From the NCBI GenBank assembly GCA_015233935.1, contig JADFXB010000006.1, forward strand, positions 1-64,000: a stretch of 64,000 nucleotides of DNA, written 5' to 3'. Positions 47,688-56,305 of this stretch are shown here, one piece after another. A program made the translations under genes and the position numbers. This DNA comes from Magnetococcales bacterium. Lineage in GTDB: Bacteria; Pseudomonadota; Magnetococcia; Magnetococcales; JADFXB01. Below the pieces are notes generated by a model. That model saw nothing but the letters and a program-made list of their open reading frames with translations, had not been told where the DNA came from and made no database searches. The first letter of the stretch is position 1. Every line of letters begins with the position of its first letter.

Positions 47688-49376
47688 ATGAGGAACGTTC
47701 GCAATCGTAGCATGGTCCCCTGGTCCCTGCCGGATTGGCTTTTGTCGCCTTTACTGGCGGCCTGTTTTTTGGGATTTTACAACCAACGATTCTGGTTGGA
47801 GCTGGCAGGGGCTACGGCCACCTCCTCTGACAATCCCCGTTTGTTCATGCTCGCGTTGACAACGGCCATCTTTTTGTTGCTGACGGCAGCCATTCATCTT
47901 TTCTCCATCCCTTATGTTTATAAGCTGGTGTTGGTGCCCGTCATCATTTTGTCGGCGGCGGCCTCCCATTTTTGTGATGCCTACGGGGTTTATATCACCC
48001 GCGACATGATGCGCAACGTCTTTGCCACCGATCCCATGGAAGCAGGCGATTTATTGACTTGGCCCTTGGGGTGGCGATTGTTGCTGTGGGGGATCATCCC
48101 AGCCTGGATCCTCATCAAACTGCCCGTCTCCCATCCAGAAGACTTGGCGGGGTATGGACGCAAGATTTTGATTCTGCTTGTCCTGCCCTTGCTGGCAGCG
48201 GGGGTGGTATTGGGGGATTATTCCCAGTTTGCCGCCTTCTTCCGCAACAATCGTCAGGTCAAACATGTATTGATTCCCAGCAATTATCTTTATGCCACAA
48301 CCAGCTATTTTAATCGTCTCTATCAAAACAAAAATCGCACCCTGGTACGTATTGGGGTGGATGTGGGCAAACCAAAAAATCCGGTAATGCCCCGGCTGCC
48401 GGTATTGGCGGTGGTGGTGGTAGGTGAAACCGCTCGGGGGCAAAATTTTTCCCTGGCGGGATATGGACGCACCACCAATCCCCGTTTGAGCCAGGTCAAA
48501 GATCTTTTGTATTTTAATAATGTTTCCTCTTGTGGCACCGATACTGCCATTTCCTTGCCCTGTATGTTCTCCCTGTTTGACCGGGATGAATATGATGCAG
48601 ACAAGGCCAAATATCAGGAAAACGTCCTGGATGTGATCCAGCGGGCCGGGGTGCGGGTGGTGTGGCTGGAAAATCAGTCGGGTTGCAAGGGGGTGTGTGA
48701 CCGGGTGGCGCAGAATATTCTCACCCACAAGCAGGATCCCACCTATTGCAGCACCGGCGAATGCCATGATGAAATTTTGTTGCAGGCCCTGGAACAAATT
48801 TTGACCGATACCCCAAGGGATACCCTGGTGGTATTGCATCAAATGGGCAGCCATGGTCCCGCCTATTACAAGCGATATCCGTCCAAATTTGAACAATTCA
48901 CCCCGGTTTGCCAATCCGCCGATTTAAACAAGTGCAGCCGCCAGGAGATTGTCAACGCCTATGACAACACCCTCTTGTACACCGATCATGTGTTGGCATC
49001 GGTGATCGAATTGTTGCAGGTGCAGGAAAACCGTTATGAGTCTCTCATGCTCTATGTTTCCGACCATGGGGAGTCTTTGGGGGAGAATAATCTCTATTTA
49101 CACGGCATCCCCTACGCCCTGGCCCCCCAGGAGCAGACCAAGGTTCCCATGGTGATGTGGTTGTCGGAGGGATATCGGCGGGATTTTGCCGTGGATTTTG
49201 GGCATTTATCCCGGCAGCGGGAGACCCCCTGGAGTCACGACCATTTGTTTTCCACCCTCATGGGATTTTTTAATCTGGCAAGCCAGGTCTATCGTCCACA
49301 GATGGATATTTTGACAGGCAGTCGCAAGGCGGCACCGGTTACGGATCCTGGCAATGATATTCCTAGAAAGCCATGA
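47688..49376 (+). CDS. Phosphoethanolamine-lipid A transferase (EptA-like)
   Basis: A 562-residue inner-membrane enzyme. Five hydrophobic segments occupy about 15-185, followed by a periplasmic alkaline-phosphatase-fold sulfatase domain. VVVVGETARGQNFSLAGYGR holds the metal-binding E. SSCGTDTAISLPCMFS has the nucleophile threonine. VVLHQMGSHGPAYYKRYP and YVSDHGESLGENNLYLHG hold the remaining ligands. Several paired cysteines fit the family's disulfides. It adds phosphoethanolamine to lipid A, which reduces surface charge and gives polymyxin tolerance. The start is ATG 47688 behind AAGGAGGGAG. Its position behind lpxD agrees with a lipid A substrate. Confidence 0.9.
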   Translation: MRNVRNRSMVPWSLPDWLLSPLLAACFLGFYNQRFWLELAGATATSSDNPRLFMLALTTAIFLLLTAAIHLFSIPYVYKLVLVPVIILSAAASHFCDAYGVYITRDMMRNVFATDPMEAGDLLTWPLGWRLLLWGIIPAWILIKLPVSHPEDLAGYGRKILILLVLPLLAAGVVLGDYSQFAAFFRNNRQVKHVLIPSNYLYATTSYFNRLYQNKNRTLVRIGVDVGKPKNPVMPRLPVLAVVVVGETARGQNFSLAGYGRTTNPRLSQVKDLLYFNNVSSCGTDTAISLPCMFSLFDRDEYDADKAKYQENVLDVIQRAGVRVVWLENQSGCKGVCDRVAQNILTHKQDPTYCSTGECHDEILLQALEQILTDTPRDTLVVLHQMGSHGPAYYKRYPSKFEQFTPVCQSADLNKCSRQEIVNAYDNTLLYTDHVLASVIELLQVQENRYESLMLYVSDHGESLGENNLYLHGIPYALAPQEQTKVPMVMWLSEGYRRDFAVDFGHLSRQRETPWSHDHLFSTLMGFFNLASQVYRPQMDILTGSRKAAPVTDPGNDIPRKP

Positions 49377-49392
49377 TCCTATTTTAATTCGA

Positions 49393-49453
49393 ATAGATTG
49401 CTCCTGGGCATCCTGGAGGATGGGCCATGAAAATTTTTGCTGAGCAAATCTAT
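49393..49453 (+). ncRNA. Imperfect long hairpin just after eptA
   Basis: ATAGATTGCTC (49393-49403) pairs with GAGCAAATCTAT (49442-49453) with one bulged base. The enclosed sequence forms a second stem, GGCATCC (49407-49413) against GGATGGGCC (49418-49426). No T run follows, so it is not a plain terminator. It could be the 5' part of the structured RNA at 49467-49562 or a 3' element of the eptA message. Confidence 0.4.
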
Positions 49454-49466
49454 AAAAACAATTTAG

Positions 49467-49562
49467 TTGCAATTATGCGCAAGATGCGTATCATGTTCCC
49501 TAATAATACCCGCCAAGGCTATGCTCCTCGGAGTATCCTCAAACCGGCGGGTTTCTTTTTTT
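49467..49562 (+). ncRNA. Candidate abiF-type structured RNA upstream of the Abi gene
   Basis: Two hairpins are visible. The first is ATGCGCA/TGCGTAT (49475-49481 with 49485-49491, one G-U pair). The second is a long arm closed by ACCCGCC (49508-49514) and GGCGGGT (49546-49552), with an inner helix ATGCTC/GAGTAT (49521-49526 with 49531-49536) on a CTCG loop; TTCTTTTTTT follows. The arm therefore ends in an intrinsic terminator only 28 bases before the abi start codon. abiF motif RNAs are known as structured RNAs lying upstream of abiF genes, ending in a terminator-like arm, and acting as antitoxin-like partners. A promoter-like TTGCAA, 16 bases, TATCAT at 49467-49494 raises the option of a shorter RNA from about 49501. 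Confidence 0.6.
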
Positions 49563-49589
49563 GGGGAGCTTGTCTTCAGGAGGCTTCCC

Positions 49590-50495
49590 ATGCACTTTGA
49601 TAAGCCTCCCAAAACCTTCGCGGAACAGATTGCCCTGTTGCAATCACGGGGGATGGTTATCGACGACGAAGATTCTGCCCGTCACTACCTTGCCCATCTG
49701 AATTATTATCGCCTCACTGTCTATTGGTTGCCTTTTGAGGCCGACCACACCACCCATATCTTCAAACCGGGCACGCGATTTGAAGCGGTTCTCAACCTGT
49801 ACGTCTTTGATCGGGAATTACGCCTGCTGGTGATGGACGCTATCGAGCGGGTGGAGGTCTCCCTGCGCACCCAATGGGCTTACCATTTGGCCCATGGTCA
49901 TGGTGCCCACGCCTTTATGGAAGTGTCCTTGTGCGAGAAGCCAGACCGGTGGCAGCGGGACATGGGGAGTCTCTGCGAGGAGATCGAACGCTCCGATGAG
50001 GTGTTCATCCAGCACTACCGAAACAAGTATGACCACCCGAAATTGCCGCCGGTCTGGGCCGTGTGCGAGGTGATGTCTCTGGGGCTGTTGTCGCGTTGGT
50101 TTACCAACCTGAAGCCCATGCCCATTCGTCGGAATATCGCTGCGACCTATGGGTTGGATGATCGGGTTCTGCAATCCTTCTTGCGCCATCTTGCCTATAT
50201 CCGCAACCTGTGCGCCCATCACAGCCGCCTGTGGAACCGTCGTTTCACGGTAACCATGGCCTTGCCACGCACCAAACCTGCCAATCTGGTCGCTGATTTT
50301 CACCATGCCGAGGACCGCAAGATTTACAACACCCTGGTGATGCTGTCCTGGATGATGAACAGGATCTGTCCGGCTCATCATTGGACGGTACGTTTAATGG
50401 ACCTGCTTAAACGGCATGCCATTCGCCCAGAGGCTATGGGGTTTCCAAGAGACTTTGCCACGCGCTCCATATGGCGGATGAAGGCAGGAGCCTAG
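49590..50495 (+). CDS. Abi_2 family (AbiF/AbiD-like) HEPN protein
   Basis: A 301-residue abortive-infection family protein. Features are [20 protein letters not shown], then [38 protein letters not shown] and the HEPN RNase motif [13 protein letters not shown] (R205, H210). HEPN proteins of this group are RNA nucleases that halt growth during phage attack, and are held in check by an RNA encoded upstream. AbiF-like proteins have been proposed as relatives of the Cas13 ancestor. The start is ATG 49590 behind CAGGAGG; the longer frame would read through the RNA gene. Family assignment is strong, mechanism inferred. Confidence 0.9.
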   Translation: MHFDKPPKTFAEQIALLQSRGMVIDDEDSARHYLAHLNYYRLTVYWLPFEADHTTHIFKPGTRFEAVLNLYVFDRELRLLVMDAIERVEVSLRTQWAYHLAHGHGAHAFMEVSLCEKPDRWQRDMGSLCEEIERSDEVFIQHYRNKYDHPKLPPVWAVCEVMSLGLLSRWFTNLKPMPIRRNIAATYGLDDRVLQSFLRHLAYIRNLCAHHSRLWNRRFTVTMALPRTKPANLVADFHHAEDRKIYNTLVMLSWMMNRICPAHHWTVRLMDLLKRHAIRPEAMGFPRDFATRSIWRMKAGA

Positions 50496-50613
50496 ACATG
50501 ACTGTTTCCCCTCATACCCCGTACAATAAGGCGGCTTTTACTGGAACCCAACTGCGACCGCAGCCATTTTTGCTGAACGCCTCCCCACCTGAACTCTTGC
50601 CAAAGGAATCTCC

Positions 50614-52965
50614 TTGAACCGCCAGCATCGCCGATCCGCCAAACCTGCCCCTGGCCAAACCAAAGATTGGTTTGCAGAGGGTATTGGTCATTTGGAGCGG
50701 GGGCAGTGGACGGCGGCCCAAGAGTGTTTTTTGAAAATTGCTTCTGAACATCCGGCCCGCTTTGCCGCCCTGGCCAATTTGGGATGGATCGCCCTGCAAC
50801 AAAACCGTCCCCGTGAGGCGGTGGAATTATTGCTTCAATCTCTTGCCCTGCAACCCGATGAAATCAATACCCTCAATACATTGGGGGTGGCTTGGCAATC
50901 CCTGGGAGAGCATGAGGAAGCGGTGCTGATTTATCAAAAAATTTTGCAGCAACAGCCCCAACACAGCCAAACCCTCTTCAACCTGGCCACCGCCCACCAA
51001 GAATTGGGGCAGTTGGAACAGGCCGCAGAAACGTATAAAACACTGCTCAACCTGCAACCCAACCATGTGGAATCTTGGTGCAACCTGGGACTATTGAACA
51101 ATCTACTTTCCCAAGCCGATGCAGCCCAACAATGCTACCGGAAAGCCTTGACCCTCAAACCCAACCATGTGGATGCCATCAACAATTTGGCCTTGACCCT
51201 GAAAGGTTTGGGCCAACTGGAGGAGGCGGAAAAACTCTTTCGCCGGGGGTTGCGTTATGCCCCAGAGCATGTGGAAACCTTGAGCAATCTGGGACTCTTG
51301 TTGCTGGAAAACCACCAGTTGACCGCTGCCCAAGAGTGCCTGCAAAAGGCAATAATCCTTGCCCCCCAACGCTGGGAAATTCGCAACCATCTGGGCATGA
51401 CCCTGCAAAAACAAGGCAACCTGGAGGCCGCCGAAGAGTGCTATCGGCAAATTTTGGCTGAATCCCCCCACGCCCTGGAGGCCCTCAATAATTTGGGAGT
51501 GCTATTGCACGAAGGTGGACAACTGGCCGAAGCAGAACATGTCTTCCGTACCCTGTTAAAAAGACAACCCGACAATGGTACCGCTCTGGTCATGGCCCAC
51601 TACTGCGCCCAATATCAATGCAAATGGACAACCTTGGTGGAAGATGGTGAGGCCCTCTGCCAGGCGGTTCGTAACGGAGTGGTGGTGCAACCCTTCCCCT
51701 TACTCTCCCTCCCCTATGAGTTGTTGAATGTCCCCTCTCCCTTGGAATTGCAACAACAAGCTGCCGTCAACCATGCCAAAAAACACTATCCGCCCCTCCC
51801 CTCCCTGGCCCCAGAGTGGCGGTTTGATCCCCAACCCCAACGATTGAAAATTGGCTACCTCTCCCACGATTTTCGCAACCATCCCGTTGCCTGTCTTGCT
51901 GCCAGCTTCTTTGCCAGCCATCATCGCCAACAGTTTGAAATTATCGCCTACTCCTATGGGGAGGATGATGGTCAGGAGACCCGTCGCCAGGTCATGCAGG
52001 CGGCTGACCGCTTTGTGGATATCCGCTCCCTGGATCATGATGCCACTGCCCGCCTGATCGCCGCTGATGGCATCCACATTTTGGTGGAAATGACCGGCCA
52101 TACCAAGGGAAGCCGCCTGGCCATCACCTCCCGCCGTCCCGCCCCCCTCCAGGTGGCCCTGTTGGGCTATCCCGCCACTTTGGGTTGTGATTTCCTGGAT
52201 TATTTTGTGGCTTCCCGCCATGTCATACCACAACAAGCGGAGAAATATTATACCGAGAAGGTTATTTTGCTCCCTAACGGTGTTCTGCCCAACGACTGGC
52301 GGCGACAAACAGTGCAACTGCAAACACCCCGCCGACTAGATTACGGCTTGCCCGAACAGGGATTGATTCTGGCTAATTTCAACGCAAACTATAAAATTAC
52401 TCCTCAAGTTTTCGATATTTGGATGGATATTCTTCGCCAGCAGCCGGACAGCATTCTGTGGTTGTGGAGTTCCAATCCCCAGTCCATACAAGAGTTGCGC
52501 AGGCAGGCGCAAGAACGGGGGGTGGCGGCCCAACGGCTGCATTTTGCTCCCTGGCTACCCTATGAGCAACACCTGTCTCTTTTTCGACTGGTGGACCTGT
52601 TTCTGGATACCTATCCCTACAATGCCAGCTCCACAGCCAATGATGCCCTGTGGGCTGGATGTCCCCTTCTCACCTGTCAGGGGGAGACCTGCATCTCTCG
52701 TTCTGCCGGTGTTCAGGTGATTGCTCTGGGCTTGGGTGAGTTAGTCACCGACTCTTTGGCCGATTATGCACAACTGGCCAAACAACTGGTGGCGAATCCC
52801 CATCGTCTACAGGAACTTCGTCAGCGACTTGCCCTGAACCGGACCACCACCACCCAGTTTGATACCCAAGCCTACACCCGCAGCCTGGAAGCGGCCTATC
52901 AGGCCATTTGGCAGCGATTCAGCCAGGGATTGCCGCCCCAGTCCATGGAAATAACGTGTCGTTAA
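50614..52965 (+). CDS. TPR protein with O-GlcNAc-transferase-type glycosyltransferase domain
   Basis: A 783-residue protein. About nine TPR repeats (roughly 18-350, such as LNTLGVAWQSLGEHEEAVLI and NNLALTLKGLGQLEEAEKLF) lead into a family 41 glycosyltransferase. Its motifs are LKIGYLSHDFRNHPVACLAA (about 412), MTGHTKGSRLAITSRRPAP (about 494), LANFNANYKITPQVFDIWMD and DLFLDTYPYNASSTANDALW (about 664). It would transfer a sugar from UDP to Ser/Thr of proteins chosen by the TPR part. Bacterial members modify flagellin or surface proteins; the target here is unknown. The start is TTG 50614 behind AAAGGAA, with no better ATG nearby. No membrane segment is seen. Confidence 0.9.
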   Translation: MNRQHRRSAKPAPGQTKDWFAEGIGHLERGQWTAAQECFLKIASEHPARFAALANLGWIALQQNRPREAVELLLQSLALQPDEINTLNTLGVAWQSLGEHEEAVLIYQKILQQQPQHSQTLFNLATAHQELGQLEQAAETYKTLLNLQPNHVESWCNLGLLNNLLSQADAAQQCYRKALTLKPNHVDAINNLALTLKGLGQLEEAEKLFRRGLRYAPEHVETLSNLGLLLLENHQLTAAQECLQKAIILAPQRWEIRNHLGMTLQKQGNLEAAEECYRQILAESPHALEALNNLGVLLHEGGQLAEAEHVFRTLLKRQPDNGTALVMAHYCAQYQCKWTTLVEDGEALCQAVRNGVVVQPFPLLSLPYELLNVPSPLELQQQAAVNHAKKHYPPLPSLAPEWRFDPQPQRLKIGYLSHDFRNHPVACLAASFFASHHRQQFEIIAYSYGEDDGQETRRQVMQAADRFVDIRSLDHDATARLIAADGIHILVEMTGHTKGSRLAITSRRPAPLQVALLGYPATLGCDFLDYFVASRHVIPQQAEKYYTEKVILLPNGVLPNDWRRQTVQLQTPRRLDYGLPEQGLILANFNANYKITPQVFDIWMDILRQQPDSILWLWSSNPQSIQELRRQAQERGVAAQRLHFAPWLPYEQHLSLFRLVDLFLDTYPYNASSTANDALWAGCPLLTCQGETCISRSAGVQVIALGLGELVTDSLADYAQLAKQLVANPHRLQELRQRLALNRTTTTQFDTQAYTRSLEAAYQAIWQRFSQGLPPQSMEITCR

Positions 52966-52972
52966 AAATGGC

Positions 52973-53006
52973 TTGCCAATAATAAACATTATGTTTATTA
53001 TTGGCA
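52973..53006 (+). promoter_or_regulatory. higBA promoter inside a perfect 33-bp palindrome
   Basis: TGCCAATAATAAACAT (52974-52989) and ATGTTTATTATTGGCA (52991-53006) are exact inverted copies around one base. TTGCCA (52973-52978), 17 bases, TATTAT (52996-53001) forms a promoter inside it. The palindrome ends two bases before the higB start codon, so transcription should begin almost at the ATG. This is the likely HigA operator. Confidence 0.85.
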
Positions 53007-53008
53007 GC

Positions 53009-53287
53009 ATGATTAAAACCTTCTCCGATAAAAGAGCAGCAGTGTTTAGTGGTCTGTATATCAAGGGACTATCACCTGATATCGCAGTCCGCGCCCGTAA
53101 AAAATTGATTCAAATTCATCGTGCGGTGCGTGTGGAAGATTTACGACTTCCCCCATCGAACCACCTTGAGAAATTGTTGGGCAATCGGGAAGGACGATGG
53201 AGCATCCGTATCAATGATCAATGGCGGGTTTGTTTCTGCTTTGTTGACGGGGATGCATTCGACGTGGAAATGGTTGATTATCACTAG
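53009..53287 (+). CDS. higB: HigB-type toxin (RelE superfamily mRNA interferase)
   Basis: A 92-residue toxin: MIKTFSDKRAAVFSGLYIKG, then ARKKLIQIHRAVRVEDLRLP and the core ending EGRWSIRINDQWRVCFCFVDGDAF-DVEMVDYH. The RxSIRINxQWRxCF pattern is diagnostic of the HigB branch. It cleaves mRNA at the ribosome. The start is ATG 53009, where the palindromic operator ends; there is no real ribosome site before it, so translation may be leaderless. The antitoxin follows after 9 bases, the toxin-first order usual for higBA. Confidence 0.93.
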   Translation: MIKTFSDKRAAVFSGLYIKGLSPDIAVRARKKLIQIHRAVRVEDLRLPPSNHLEKLLGNREGRWSIRINDQWRVCFCFVDGDAFDVEMVDYH

Positions 53288-53296
53288 GGAAGTACC

Positions 53297-53644
53297 ATGA
53301 CAATCCAAATTGAAGATCTTTCTCACCTGGATTTTTCTGAAGAAGCCAGTGGGGGGTACATTCCACCGGCTCATCCAGGAGAGTTTCTTAAAGAGATCAT
53401 GGAAGAGATGCATCTAAGCCAGTATGGTTTGGCCAAATCTCTGGGCGTGTCTGCCATGCGGATCAGTCATATTGTCCATGGCAGGCGTCCTGTGACAGCA
53501 GAAATGGCCATTCGTTTGGGTCTGTGTTTTGGTCAATCCCCAGAATATTGGCTTGGCCTGCAAAGTCAGTACGACATGGATATAGCCAAGAATACCATGC
53601 TGGAAAAACTAACAGCAACCATCACTCCGCTGCATGCTGCATAA
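53297..53644 (+). CDS. higA: HigA-type antitoxin (HTH, XRE family)
   Basis: A 115-residue protein with a short N-terminal extension and a helix-turn-helix domain: IPPAHPGEFLKEIMEEMHLS, then QYGLAKSLGVSAMRISHIVHGRRPVTAEMA-type residues and RLGLCFGQSPEYWLGLQSQ. It binds and inhibits HigB and should repress the operon through the palindrome upstream. It converges on rimO with a 23-base gap. Confidence 0.93.
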   Translation: MTIQIEDLSHLDFSEEASGGYIPPAHPGEFLKEIMEEMHLSQYGLAKSLGVSAMRISHIVHGRRPVTAEMAIRLGLCFGQSPEYWLGLQSQYDMDIAKNTMLEKLTATITPLHAA

Positions 53645-53667
53645 CTTGGATTTACGTCAACACCAAG

Positions 53668-55044
53668 TCACATGGCCAGTTTTCCGGTCAAATCATAATC
53701 CTGGGAATCGGTGATCTCCACCGGGATCATCTCCCCTGCTTTGATGCGCATGGCAGGCAGTTTGACCACCCCATCCACCTCCGGGGCCTGTCCCCAGGTA
53801 CGTCCCAACAAGCCACCTTCCGGGTTGACCCCATCCACCAGCACCGGAACCACCTGTCCCCGCCATTGCTGCAATTTTTCCCGACTGATCTCCTGTTGCA
53901 GCGTCATCAGCCGATGGCGACGCTCTTCTGCCACTTGGGGAGGAACCTTGTCGGCCATGCCGTGGGCGATGGTGCCCGCCTCGTCGGAATAGGTGAAGAC
54001 CCCCACATGGTCAAAGCGACTTTCCGCCACAAATTGGAGCAAATTTTCAAACTCCTCCTCGCTCTCACCGGGAAAACCCACAATATAGGTGGAACGCAAC
54101 ACCGACTCGGGAAGATGATGGCGAATACGTTCCACCAGTTTTTTCAGGGAGTCGGCCCGCTCCGCCCGCCGCATGCGGGTTAACACCGCTGAGTCGGCAT
54201 GCTGCAAGGGAATATCCAGATAGGGCAGAATTTTTTCCGATTCGGCAATGGTCTGCAACAATTCGTCGGTGACCAGGGTGGGATAGAGGTAGAGCAGGCG
54301 GATCCAGCTCAACTTGGGTGTTTTATCCAGTGCCCTTAACAGGGAGGCCAAACTTTCACGAGGTTGCAAATCCCGCCCATAAAGGGTGGTGTCCTGGGAG
54401 ATCACCACCAGCTCCCGCACCCCGCGCCGGGCCAGTTCCGCTGCCTCACTGACAATATCCTCCGCCGGTCGGGAACGATAAGGACCGCGTATGGAGGGAA
54501 TGACACAAAAGGCGCAGGTGTTGCTGCACCCTTCGGCAATCTTCAGATAGGCCACATGGGGCAGAGTGGCCAGCAGACGTTGACCAGGGGGTTGCACACT
54601 TTCACCCGCCGGGGCAATGTTGATGATGGTCTTGGCCTTTTTCCCCTTTTTGTCACCGGAACGCTCATCCAGAAGGGGCAATATTTGGTGGTATTGCTCC
54701 ACACCGGTCAATAGATCAATGCCGGGAATTTCCTGGGCAAGGGCGGCCCCCTGCCGTTGGGCCAGGCAGCCGGTGACCACCAACTGTTTGCCGGGGTGGG
54801 CCGCCTTGATGGCCGCCATCTCCAGAATAGCCTCCCGGGATTCCTGCTCCGCCTCGGCCAGAAAGCCGCAGGTGTTGACCACCAGCACGTCGGCATCCTG
54901 GGGAGAGGGGGTCACCTGATAGCCGTGGCGCACAAAGTGGCCCAGCATATATTCGGTATCCACCAAATTTTTTGGACACCCCAGGGAGATCACCCCCACA
55001 GTGCGATGTTGAACCATGCGCCCACCCCGTTTGCCCCCACCCAT
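53668..55044 (-). CDS. rimO: Ribosomal protein uS12 methylthiotransferase RimO
   Basis: A 458-residue radical-SAM enzyme. The UPF0004 domain opens VGVISLGCPKNLVDTEYML, with further cluster cysteines in VNTCGF and VTGCLAQR. The SAM cluster is CSNTCAFC in KIAEGCSNTCAFCVIPSIRG, and a TRAM domain ends the protein. It adds a methylthio group to the aspartate of S12. CGGGAG before ATG 55044 overlaps the yajQ stop region. It is last in lolA-yajQ-rimO. Confidence 0.96.
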   Translation of the reverse strand: MGGGKRGGRMVQHRTVGVISLGCPKNLVDTEYMLGHFVRHGYQVTPSPQDADVLVVNTCGFLAEAEQESREAILEMAAIKAAHPGKQLVVTGCLAQRQGAALAQEIPGIDLLTGVEQYHQILPLLDERSGDKKGKKAKTIINIAPAGESVQPPGQRLLATLPHVAYLKIAEGCSNTCAFCVIPSIRGPYRSRPAEDIVSEAAELARRGVRELVVISQDTTLYGRDLQPRESLASLLRALDKTPKLSWIRLLYLYPTLVTDELLQTIAESEKILPYLDIPLQHADSAVLTRMRRAERADSLKKLVERIRHHLPESVLRSTYIVGFPGESEEEFENLLQFVAESRFDHVGVFTYSDEAGTIAHGMADKVPPQVAEERRHRLMTLQQEISREKLQQWRGQVVPVLVDGVNPEGGLLGRTWGQAPEVDGVVKLPAMRIKAGEMIPVEITDSQDYDLTGKLAM

Positions 55045-55047
55045 GGT

Positions 55048-55533
55048 CTACTCCCGAAAATTATTGAACTGCAAAGGTTGACCGAAATCCTCTTCCTTGA
55101 ACAGGGCAATGATCTGCTGTAAATCGTCCCGATTTTTGCCGGTCACCCGCACCTGTTCCCCCACAATGGCCGCCTGCACCTTGATGCGGCTCTCCTTCAC
55201 CTTTTTCACCAGCAGCTTGGCCAGGTCTTGTCCCACACCCTGTTTGACATTGATCACCTGCCGCACCAGACCGCCGGAGGCCCCCTCAATTTTGCCATAA
55301 TCCAGAGCGCGTACATCCACTTGCCGCCGCACCAGTTTGGAACGCAAAATTTCATCCACCTGTTCCAATTTATAGTTATCGTCGGCGGTGATGGTGATTA
55401 CCGCCTTTTCATGTTCGATGCGGCACTTGCTGTTTTTAAAATCATAACGGGTGCCAATCTCCTTGACGGATTGATTGACCGCATTTTCAACCTCTTGCAA
55501 ATTGGTTTCGGAAACCACATCAAAGGATGGCAT
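55048..55533 (-). CDS. yajQ: YajQ family nucleotide-binding protein
   Basis: A 161-residue protein matching YajQ throughout: MPSFDVVSETNLQEVENAVN, then RYDFKNSKCRIE, VDVRALDYGKIEGASGGLVR and a closing EEDFGQPLQFNNFR. YajQ proteins bind RNA or cyclic di-GMP in some species. The start is ATG 55533, one base after the lolA stop, with GGGAGGACG inside lolA; the longer frame is read-through of lolA in another frame. Confidence 0.95.
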   Translation of the reverse strand: MPSFDVVSETNLQEVENAVNQSVKEIGTRYDFKNSKCRIEHEKAVITITADDNYKLEQVDEILRSKLVRRQVDVRALDYGKIEGASGGLVRQVINVKQGVGQDLAKLLVKKVKESRIKVQAAIVGEQVRVTGKNRDDLQQIIALFKEEDFGQPLQFNNFRE

Positions 55534-55534
55534 A

Positions 55535-56179
55535 TCAACGTCCTCCCATGTCTTCCACCACATCCACCCCATGGGGAGGATCAAAATTGAACCTCTCTGG
55601 GCTGATGGGTTTGTTTTGCACCCAACGGTCAAAGATAATTTGGGAGCGAACTCCCAATGAGTCCACCACCTCCATACCCAGCAAACGATCCTTTTCCCGA
55701 TCCATGGCCATGATGATCTCTTTCACGGCACCCTCTTTTTTGGGGGTCAGGCGCAGGGTGGGACCAGGCCACAGGGAGTCCCCCACCACCTGCCAGGAAA
55801 AACTCTCTTCGATGGAGCCACCAGCAGTGAAAAACCCTGCCGGGGTCTCCTTGATCTTGTCGTTAGAGGTGCGGGTGGCCTGTTTCAAGTCCGGCTCATA
55901 ATACCACACCACCACCCCATCGGAGACGATGAGCTGCTCATGGGGTGTCTTGTAATCCCAGCGAAAACGACCGGGACGGGCGGCGGAAAAATGACCGGTG
56001 CTCTCTTGCGGGCTGGCTCCGCTGCCGATGGATTGCTGCACAAAGTCGGCTTCCAAAGTATTCAGTTGATCCACCCATTTTTGCAGCCGTTGCAGGAGGG
56101 TACGGTCTGGTTTGTCACTGCCACACTCTGCTGAAATGGACAGAAACATGAGAGCACAGAGCAGGAATCGCAAAAACAT
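55535..56179 (-). CDS. lolA: Outer-membrane lipoprotein carrier protein LolA
   Basis: A 214-residue periplasmic chaperone for lipoproteins. The signal peptide MFLRFLLCALMFLSISA is followed by the LolA fold with LEADFVQQSIGSG, STGHFSAARPGRFRWDYKTP, LIVSDGVVVWYYEPDLKQAT and MEVVDSLGVRSQIIF. I prefer ATG 56179, with AAGG upstream; an ATG 48 bases earlier would add a basic stretch and cannot be excluded. It opens the lolA-yajQ-rimO run. The partner LolCDE is not in the window. Confidence 0.93.
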   Translation of the reverse strand: MFLRFLLCALMFLSISAECGSDKPDRTLLQRLQKWVDQLNTLEADFVQQSIGSGASPQESTGHFSAARPGRFRWDYKTPHEQLIVSDGVVVWYYEPDLKQATRTSNDKIKETPAGFFTAGGSIEESFSWQVVGDSLWPGPTLRLTPKKEGAVKEIIMAMDREKDRLLGMEVVDSLGVRSQIIFDRWVQNKPISPERFNFDPPHGVDVVEDMGGR

Positions 56180-56305
56180 GACGGGCTGCCTTGAGAAGGG
56201 GTTGAACAACAAGCCGGATTTCTTCATCCTGGAAATGGTGTTATACCATGCAGGTGGTCGTCAAACAAAAATTTTCACCTGGACAGTAAGAGGAAAGCGG
56301 AAATC

